Shown piece after piece: positions 5,609 through 10,070 of a DNA stretch of 10,070 bases. The notes below the pieces were generated by a model. It had not been told where the DNA came from. It saw only the letters and a program-made list of their open reading frames with translations, and ran no database searches. Each line of letters starts with the position of its first letter. Positions within the stretch are counted from its first letter, which is position 1. Position numbers and translations under genes: made by a program. Source of the stretch: DATHNF01 sp035486285 (lineage in GTDB: Bacteria; Patescibacteriota; Saccharimonadia; Saccharimonadales; UBA4665); the NCBI GenBank assembly GCA_035486285.1, contig DATHNF010000076.1:1-10070 (forward strand), written 5' to 3'.

Positions 5609-6930
5609 CTACTCGGCGCCGTACCCAGCGTGACGCTGACGTTCAGGGTCTTAGTGCCGCGCAGTATAGTCAGCGTAATTTTGTCTCCAGGCTGGTGCTG
5701 ATCGAGCAAACTGGTCAAAGAGTGCGTCTGGTCAATATTCGTACCGTTAACCGCGGTAATAATGTCGTTCTCTTGTAGGCCGGCATTGGCGGCCGGACTG
5801 CCGCTAATCACCGAAGGGCTCGATGGGTCGCTGCTAGGAGCGATGAAGGCGCCGTTTTGGACACTAAGGTTGTATTCGTTGGCTACATCAGCCGTCAACG
5901 GTATATATTCAACTCCGAGATATGGCCGGGCGAATTTACCAGTTTTGAGCACCTGCGTAATCAACCCGCGCACATCGTTAATCGGTATAGCGAAGCCGAT
6001 ATTCTGGGCATCGCCAGCCGTCGCCGTATTGATACCAATCACCTGTCCGTTCAGATTGACGAGCGGTCCGCCGGAGTTGCCTTCGTTGATGGCGGCATCA
6101 GTCTGGAACAGGTCATCGAGATTCTCAGCCGACGAGGCATCCCCCGAACTGTCAGTAGCCTGCACGCTGCGACCATAGCCAGAGATAATACCGCTGGTTA
6201 CGGTGTTCTGGAACTGGCCAAGCGCGTTACCGATGGCAACTACGTTGTCGCCAACCTGGACTGTCGAGGAGTCGCCAATGACAGCCGGGGTGAGTTTGTG
6301 GCCTTGGGTATCATTTACTTTGAGGAAGGCAATATCCAGACTGTCGCTGTCGCTGGTCCGGCCAATAACTGAAACATTCTTAAGCTCAGTACCGTCACTG
6401 AGGGTTACGCTAACACTAGTAGTGCCGGCCGGTACAACGTGACGATTTGTAATAATTAAACCGTCTGAGGAGATTATAATACCGGTACCAGCCGCTTCTT
6501 CGTTTTCGGGTTGCGAGAAACCAAACAGACCGAAGCCGCCACTAGAGCTAGATCCAGAACTAGACGACGAGATGTCGACATTAACGCTCACTACGCTCGG
6601 ACCAACCGTTTTGGCAATTTGACTAATGAGCTGGCCCTGGCTGGTAACGACTTTTTTCTCGCTACCGACCGTACCGCTAACCAAACCAGTCTGATTGTGA
6701 CTCTCCAGCCAACCGCCAAACGTACCACTCACGACGGATATCAGGATGAAAAGCACGGCTATCACGCCATTGCGCCAACCACCCGTCGGTGTCTTCAGCT
6801 GCGGACGACGCAGTGTCGGTACGCTAAAGCTCAGTGTTCTTGGCTGACGTGCTGATTTGCTTGAAATACTATAAAATTCAGCATTTCCGCCCTCCTCTAC
6901 CCGCTTGTCAGTACCATCATTTGTAGCCAT
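5605..6930 (-). CDS. htrA: HtrA/DegP-family membrane-anchored serine protease with PDZ domain
   Basis: HtrA proteases degrade misfolded proteins outside the cytoplasmic membrane. The 441 residues comprise a basic cytoplasmic N-terminus (1-54), one membrane anchor (about 55-75), a trypsin-like domain and a C-terminal PDZ domain (about 335-435, containing SGSPAANAGLQENDIITAVNG). The triad is visible: H164 in ITNRHVV, D199 in LDIAFLKV and S286 in EGNSGGPL. Before the protease core is a Ser/Gly-rich loop (121-132, SSSSSGSSSSGG). ATG 6930 is preferred because AAGGGGGG lies just upstream; an in-frame TTG at 6945 would add five residues. It is the last gene of the lcp operon, 18 bases after its neighbour. 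Anchor topology and active-site residues indicate an active surface protease of the HtrA/YkdA type. Confidence 0.93.
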   Translation of the reverse strand: MATNDGTDKRVEEGGNAEFYSISSKSARQPRTLSFSVPTLRRPQLKTPTGGWRNGVIAVLFILISVVSGTFGGWLESHNQTGLVSGTVGSEKKVVTSQGQLISQIAKTVGPSVVSVNVDISSSSSGSSSSGGFGLFGFSQPENEEAAGTGIIISSDGLIITNRHVVPAGTTSVSVTLSDGTELKNVSVIGRTSDSDSLDIAFLKVNDTQGHKLTPAVIGDSSTVQVGDNVVAIGNALGQFQNTVTSGIISGYGRSVQATDSSGDASSAENLDDLFQTDAAINEGNSGGPLVNLNGQVIGINTATAGDAQNIGFAIPINDVRGLITQVLKTGKFARPYLGVEYIPLTADVANEYNLSVQNGAFIAPSSDPSSPSVISGSPAANAGLQENDIITAVNGTNIDQTHSLTSLLDQHQPGDKITLTILRGTKTLNVSVTLGTAPSS

Positions 6931-6948
6931 ATCCCCCCTTAGCAACCC

Positions 6949-7698
6949 TTATACAACCTTATCGCCCCAGTCCGAAAACGCCAGTACGACGACTACGATC
7001 GCCACCATAATAAAGATAAACTGGCGACGGACGCCTTTGCTCAAACGGTCAGTGTGATCCAGATAGTACAGTACCGCCATGCCATATCCCAGCGTGCTCA
7101 ATAACAGCGTCGGCTGGGCCACACCCCTGTAAAACAGCAGCCAGTGGCTCAACAACCAGGCCAAAGCGGCGCCGAAGTATCCCCACGTATACGCCAACAT
7201 CTTAGCGTACGGCTCATCAAAGGTATCGAAGAAGTGACGGGCCGCCAAGTAGCAAATCAAACCGGTCACCGCCGTCAAACCATAGACCGGTCCAGCCGCC
7301 CAAACCAAGTACAGGGCCGTGAGCGCGCACAACTGGCCAAGAAATGCCTGCAAAGAAGTCATAAACAGCCCAGAAGCTGGTTTGATAGCAACTAACCAAA
7401 CGGCGTACAGGGCGGCAAATAGCAGTTGCAAGGCTGCGCTATCACCGTGAGCCATAAACAACACTACCGACAAGCCGACCATCAGGTCGACTGCATTAGC
7501 GCGCGCATTGGCGGCCCAAAACCGGGGACGAACAGCAAACATACGCCATTTACTTAACACCACGATACTGAGCGCCAGCTGAACAAAGTTCAGCCGTACT
7601 AATACAAAAGCCGCTACCGGCAACACCAACACCAAACCGATATGCAAAAAGTATGCGAACCCGCTGGCTGGTTTAAGTTTGCGTAGGAGTGGCCTCAT
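6949..7698 (-). CDS. Polytopic membrane protein of unknown function
   Basis: This 249-residue protein is overwhelmingly hydrophobic, with about eight or nine predicted membrane helices. Examples are FLHIGLVLVLPVAAFVLVRL (about 17-36), LMVGLSVVLFMAH, LLFAALYAVWLVAI, a helix pair in the middle, GYFGAALAWLLSHWLLF and a final FIFIMVAIVVVVLAFS. Short basic loops (VRPRFWAANARAN; SKGVRRQF) suggest cytoplasmic faces. No transporter or enzyme motif is recognised. The start ATG 7698 lies 26 bases inside the 3' end of lcp, so translation is probably coupled. htrA starts 18 bases after the stop. Its place between a wall-polymer ligase and a surface protease suggests an envelope role, but that rests on context only. 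Confidence 0.82.
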   Translation of the reverse strand: MRPLLRKLKPASGFAYFLHIGLVLVLPVAAFVLVRLNFVQLALSIVVLSKWRMFAVRPRFWAANARANAVDLMVGLSVVLFMAHGDSAALQLLFAALYAVWLVAIKPASGLFMTSLQAFLGQLCALTALYLVWAAGPVYGLTAVTGLICYLAARHFFDTFDEPYAKMLAYTWGYFGAALAWLLSHWLLFYRGVAQPTLLLSTLGYGMAVLYYLDHTDRLSKGVRRQFIFIMVAIVVVVLAFSDWGDKVV

Positions 7699-9397
7699 CA
7701 GTACCTATTATAATAACAAAGTCCGCGCCATTCGTCTGAATAGTCGTATCCGGCACCTGGCCAGTACTAGTAACGTTCAAGCGTTGCTCCAGATAGTGGT
7801 CAGTGTATTTATCCTTGCCGTGGGTCAGATCAATAAGACTGGTTTGGGTGTAGTCGCTAGCCGGCGTATCACCAGTGCCAACCACGTTATAGCCGTACGA
7901 TTTCAGCAAATTGGCTTCGTTGGTGGCTACACCCGGTACCGAAGTACCGTTCAAAACCAGTATCTTAGCGTGCTCTTTGACAATATACGGATCCTTGAGC
8001 TGAGTTCGGACATAGGTCTGAATAGCCGAGTAGTTAAACAAGCCGGCACTTGGCAAATCAATGGACTGGCCCGCCAGCATGCCGGTAGTAACGTAGTTGT
8101 TAGGCGCGTCAGCCAAACCAATCGAGCTGGTATTGGTGTCGCTAATACCTTTGACAATACTGTACAAACGGCTGGCATCCGTAAGCGACAGGTCGGTTTG
8201 GACATTATTGCCGAAAGCGTTGATCAAGCCGGAAAGCTTCAATGGGTTACTCACCGTGCCCAGGGTTTCGACCTTGTCTTTCAGTGCTACCAGCACAGCT
8301 CTCTGTCGTTGAGCGCGGGCGAAGTCACTAGTCGTTTCCCTCGACCGGACATAGTTGAGCGCTTGGGCACCGTTAAACTGGTCGGTGCCAGCCTTAGCCA
8401 ACAACGGGTTATTACCATTTTGCCAGGCCATAGTCGGGTCTACTAGGTCAGTTGGCACATTGACTGTCACGCCGTTTACGGTATCGACCGCTTGCTGGAA
8501 GGCTTGGAAGTTCAGTATTACGTTATAGTCAATTGTCACGCCAAGCACGTTTTCGACTGTTTGGTCAGCCTCGTCAAAACCGGCTTGAATAGCCTGGGGG
8601 TTGGTGCTTCCAGGGGCAATTTTGCCCAAATATTTGAATTCGCCCGTTTCCCAAGCAGCATTAATCTTCATCGCGCCAGCATCTGGAATATCCACCCACA
8701 GGTCGCGCGGAATACTCAACAGCGTCGAAGTATGGTTGACCGGATCAATACTGGCCAGCATCATAGTATCTGTCAAATCTGGGCCATCATGGTTGCCACC
8801 GCCACGTCCGAGCAGCAGCACGTTAATGCGGCCGTCGCCCTCGCCTTTCAATAGATCGGGGTTAACATTGGTCTTTAGGGCAGCGGCCGTCGCCGTTCCG
8901 TCCCGGAATACTTTGTGCAACTTCAAGTAACCTTGGGCAAATAATAAGCCCCCGCCCAAGATTACCAACGCTATCATGGCAGTCGCGCCGCGGAAAGCCC
9001 AGCGTCGCGCCACGTACCACTTGCCGCGGGCCAAAAGAGCCCGGGCCTGATAGCCCAAACTCGATTCACCAGGCAGTGACATATCTATTGGCGGTAGCTG
9101 ATACTGCGGACTCTCGACAGGCTTCGGTACCGAAGCCGAAGGTGCGACTGCAGTAGTCGCAGGCGCGTTACTTGGTAGCCGCGAGGGCCTGTTTAGCTCC
9201 TGAGCCTGCAGCTGCCTAACAGGGGTTCTGAGCATGCCATCAACCGCACCCTGGGTCACATGTACTGGCCGCCGTGGCGTCACTATCCGAGGACGCGCGC
9301 TCACGGTCCCGGCCACTGATGAGGAACCTCCGGGGAACATTTCTGCTGTTTGGCGTTTGTTTTGCAGTGCACGCCAGTTTTGTCTTGACGTATCCAT
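7673..9397 (-). CDS. LytR-CpsA-Psr family cell-wall protein
   Basis: LCP proteins attach lipid-linked polymers to peptidoglycan on the outer face of the membrane. The 574 residues comprise a Pro/Ser/Ala-rich, probably disordered cytoplasmic region of about 134 residues, one membrane helix (about 135-156), an LCP domain (about 190-375) and a LytR C-terminal domain (about 476-566, from AKILVLNGTSVPGV). LCP hallmarks are DLTDTMMLASID (D207, D210), LLSIPRDLWVDIP (R231, D232), AVDTVNGVTV and YVRSRETTSDFARAQRQ (R351, R353, D358, R361, R364), which bind Mg2+ and the pyrophosphate. The long N-terminal region is unusual. The start is ATG 9397, with GGGGGAG eight bases upstream. A strong promoter at 9441-9413 would begin the mRNA within or just after that motif. 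It is the first gene of a three-gene operon with a membrane protein and htrA. Confidence 0.93.
   Translation of the reverse strand: MDTSRQNWRALQNKRQTAEMFPGGSSSVAGTVSARPRIVTPRRPVHVTQGAVDGMLRTPVRQLQAQELNRPSRLPSNAPATTAVAPSASVPKPVESPQYQLPPIDMSLPGESSLGYQARALLARGKWYVARRWAFRGATAMIALVILGGGLLFAQGYLKLHKVFRDGTATAAALKTNVNPDLLKGEGDGRINVLLLGRGGGNHDGPDLTDTMMLASIDPVNHTSTLLSIPRDLWVDIPDAGAMKINAAWETGEFKYLGKIAPGSTNPQAIQAGFDEADQTVENVLGVTIDYNVILNFQAFQQAVDTVNGVTVNVPTDLVDPTMAWQNGNNPLLAKAGTDQFNGAQALNYVRSRETTSDFARAQRQRAVLVALKDKVETLGTVSNPLKLSGLINAFGNNVQTDLSLTDASRLYSIVKGISDTNTSSIGLADAPNNYVTTGMLAGQSIDLPSAGLFNYSAIQTYVRTQLKDPYIVKEHAKILVLNGTSVPGVATNEANLLKSYGYNVVGTGDTPASDYTQTSLIDLTHGKDKYTDHYLEQRLNVTSTGQVPDTTIQTNGADFVIIIGTDEATPTQT
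9120..9137. repeat. 18-bp perfect palindrome inside lcp
   Basis: GGCTTCGGTACCGAAGCC is identical to its reverse complement. It lies in the part of lcp that encodes the disordered N-terminal linker (ASVPKP). In RNA it could fold into a seven-base-pair hairpin with a GUAC loop. Confidence 0.6.
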
Positions 9398-9412
9398 CTC
9401 GTGTTCTCCCCC

Positions 9413-9441
9413 AGTATACCCGCATAATGCTTATGAGTAAA
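9413..9441 (-). promoter_or_regulatory. Promoter of the lcp-membrane protein-htrA operon
   Basis: On the minus strand TTTACT (9441-9436), a 17-base spacer and TATACT (9418-9413) make a good sigma70 promoter. Start is predicted near 9406, about nine bases before ATG 9397. The GGGGGAG motif (9412-9406) therefore lies mostly upstream of the predicted start. Confidence 0.65.
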
Positions 9442-9583
9442 GCCCTAATATATTGCATGCCTGCAAATAGCCCTCAAGCCTCTTCCTTCCCCGTCATGTT
9501 TAATCAGTTTCTCTCCAAGGCGGAACAATGGAATGCCCTGGCGGGCATGGTTTTGCTGACTACCGATGGCCTTCAGGTGAATA

Positions 9584-9592
9584 TGCTATAGT
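9584..9592 (+). promoter_or_regulatory. Extended -10 promoter of lepB
   Basis: TG-C-TATAGT (9584-9592) is an extended -10 element. No convincing -35 was found at 15-19 bases. Predicted start is near 9599, three bases before ATG 9602. Confidence 0.5.
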
Positions 9593-9601
9593 GAAGGCTT
9601 G

Positions 9602-10070
9602 ATGGATAAAAACGTACGAGCAACGGACGATTCGCCCAAGCCCGAAACTTCGGATAGCCACAGCCATGTTTCTGGCTGGAAAGAGTTACTTTCGACGCTC
9701 GGAATTTTTGTGGCCGCCATCATGGTGGCGCTGTTAATCATTAGCTTCGTGTTCCGTTCCTATCAGGTTGACGGGCCTAGCATGGAAAATACCTTGCAGA
9801 ACGCCGACAAACTTATCATCTGGAAAGTCCCCCGTACTTGGGCTGATATCACCGGCCACGCCTACATCCCCAACAGAGGTGACATTATCGTCTTCAACGA
9901 AACCGGACTCAGTCAGTTCGGCCAGCCCAACAGCAAACAGCTGATCAAGCGCGTCATTGGGCTACCCGGCGACCGCGTAGTCGTTAAGAACGGCATTTAC
10001 ACTATATATAATAAGAGTCATCCGAACGGCTTCGACCCCGACCACACCCTCCCCTATGGCAAGAATATCC
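9602..10070 (+). CDS. lepB: Signal peptidase I, N-terminal part (runs off right edge)
   Basis: Signal peptidase I cuts signal peptides from exported proteins at the outer face of the membrane. The 156 codons present encode a polar cytoplasmic N-terminus (1-28), one membrane helix (about 30-51), then SYQVDGPSMENTL with the catalytic serine S60, and KQLIKRVIGLPGDRVVVKNG with the catalytic lysine K116. PNRGDIIVFN (90-99) is the usual conserved box between them. A loop of about 35 residues between the serine box and RGDIIVF is longer than in minimal enzymes. The frame is still open at the window end. ATG 9602 directly follows an extended -10 promoter. AAGG at 9594-9597 is four bases from the ATG but would lie upstream of the predicted start. 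It is divergent from the lcp-htrA operon. Confidence 0.94.
   Translation, partial: MDKNVRATDDSPKPETSDSHSHVSGWKELLSTLGIFVAAIMVALLIISFVFRSYQVDGPSMENTLQNADKLIIWKVPRTWADITGHAYIPNRGDIIVFNETGLSQFGQPNSKQLIKRVIGLPGDRVVVKNGIYTIYNKSHPNGFDPDHTLPYGKNI

Larger units (their letters stand above)
9398..9601. other. Divergent promoter region between lcp and lepB
   Basis: This 204-base spacer carries the lcp promoter at its left end and the lepB -10 at its right end. Between them (about 9442-9583) I see no recognised gene, terminator or binding site. A short frame from 9427 to 9591 is open but has no support. Confidence 0.6.

Noticed and set aside
5625..5643. Possible hairpin (CAGCG-TGA-CGCTG) as a terminator near the end of htrA
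   Set aside because: The stem is only five base pairs, lies inside the coding sequence and has no T-rich tract on either strand.
9427..9591. Short plus-strand frame between lcp and lepB (about 54 residues)
   Set aside because: It has no Shine-Dalgarno or convincing promoter, its start lies in the lcp promoter, its stop lies in the lepB -10, and the sequence is not recognised.
1..10070. Search by eye for CRISPR, insertion sequences, tRNA/rRNA genes, toxin-antitoxin or defence systems
   Set aside because: No regularly spaced repeats, transposase motifs, tRNA-like cloverleaf or known defence-protein motifs were seen.

Overview
The window reads as ordinary chromosome from a small-genome, probably monoderm bacterium. 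The best guess is a Patescibacteria/CPR member, possibly Saccharibacteria. This is inferred from several traits: a cysteine-free type B L31, a PrmC with NLPY in place of NPPY, a LytR-CpsA-Psr protein and an HtrA with long cytoplasmic N-termini, very tight gene spacing and many small orphan proteins. UGA is used as a stop (prmC) and no recognised gene has an internal UGA. This fits the standard code and argues against the UGA-to-Gly lineages (Gracilibacteria/Absconditabacteria). No lineage marker such as 16S rRNA is present, so the placement is tentative.

Layout. Positions 1-368 (minus) hold the start of an unknown protein. A divergent promoter region (369-542) then leads to a 98-residue orphan (543-839, plus). 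A translation block follows on the plus strand: rpmE2 (L31 type B, 921-1277), a HAD-like protein (1284-1907) and prfA (RF1, 1940-2995). A 93-residue orphan on the minus strand (3007-3288) separates prfA from prmC (3383-4300), the enzyme that methylates the GGQ glutamine of RF1. Positions 4238-4921 (minus) look like one gene broken by two compensating frameshifts. A 198-residue orphan (5012-5608, plus) converges with an envelope operon on the minus strand, with stop codons overlapping by 3 bases. That operon runs lcp (9397-7673), a polytopic membrane protein (7698-6949) and htrA (6930-5605). Divergent from it, lepB (signal peptidase I) starts at 9602 and runs off the right edge.

How the genes work together. 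The left half makes a ribosomal protein, the UAA/UAG release factor and its activating methyltransferase. The right half is about the cell envelope: a wall-polymer ligase, a membrane protein of unknown role, a surface protease for misfolded proteins, and the leader peptidase for exported proteins.

Main structural observation. Most clear sigma70-type promoters here sit so close to the start codon that the mRNA would have 0 to about 9 leader bases (rpmE2, prfA, prmC, the 5012 orphan, lepB, lcp). In rpmE2 and prmC the promoter overlaps or follows an apparent upstream start codon and so excludes it. Only two orphans (543 and 3288) pair a promoter with a conventional leader and a Shine-Dalgarno sequence. 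No RNA gene, CRISPR array, insertion sequence or convincing terminator was seen.
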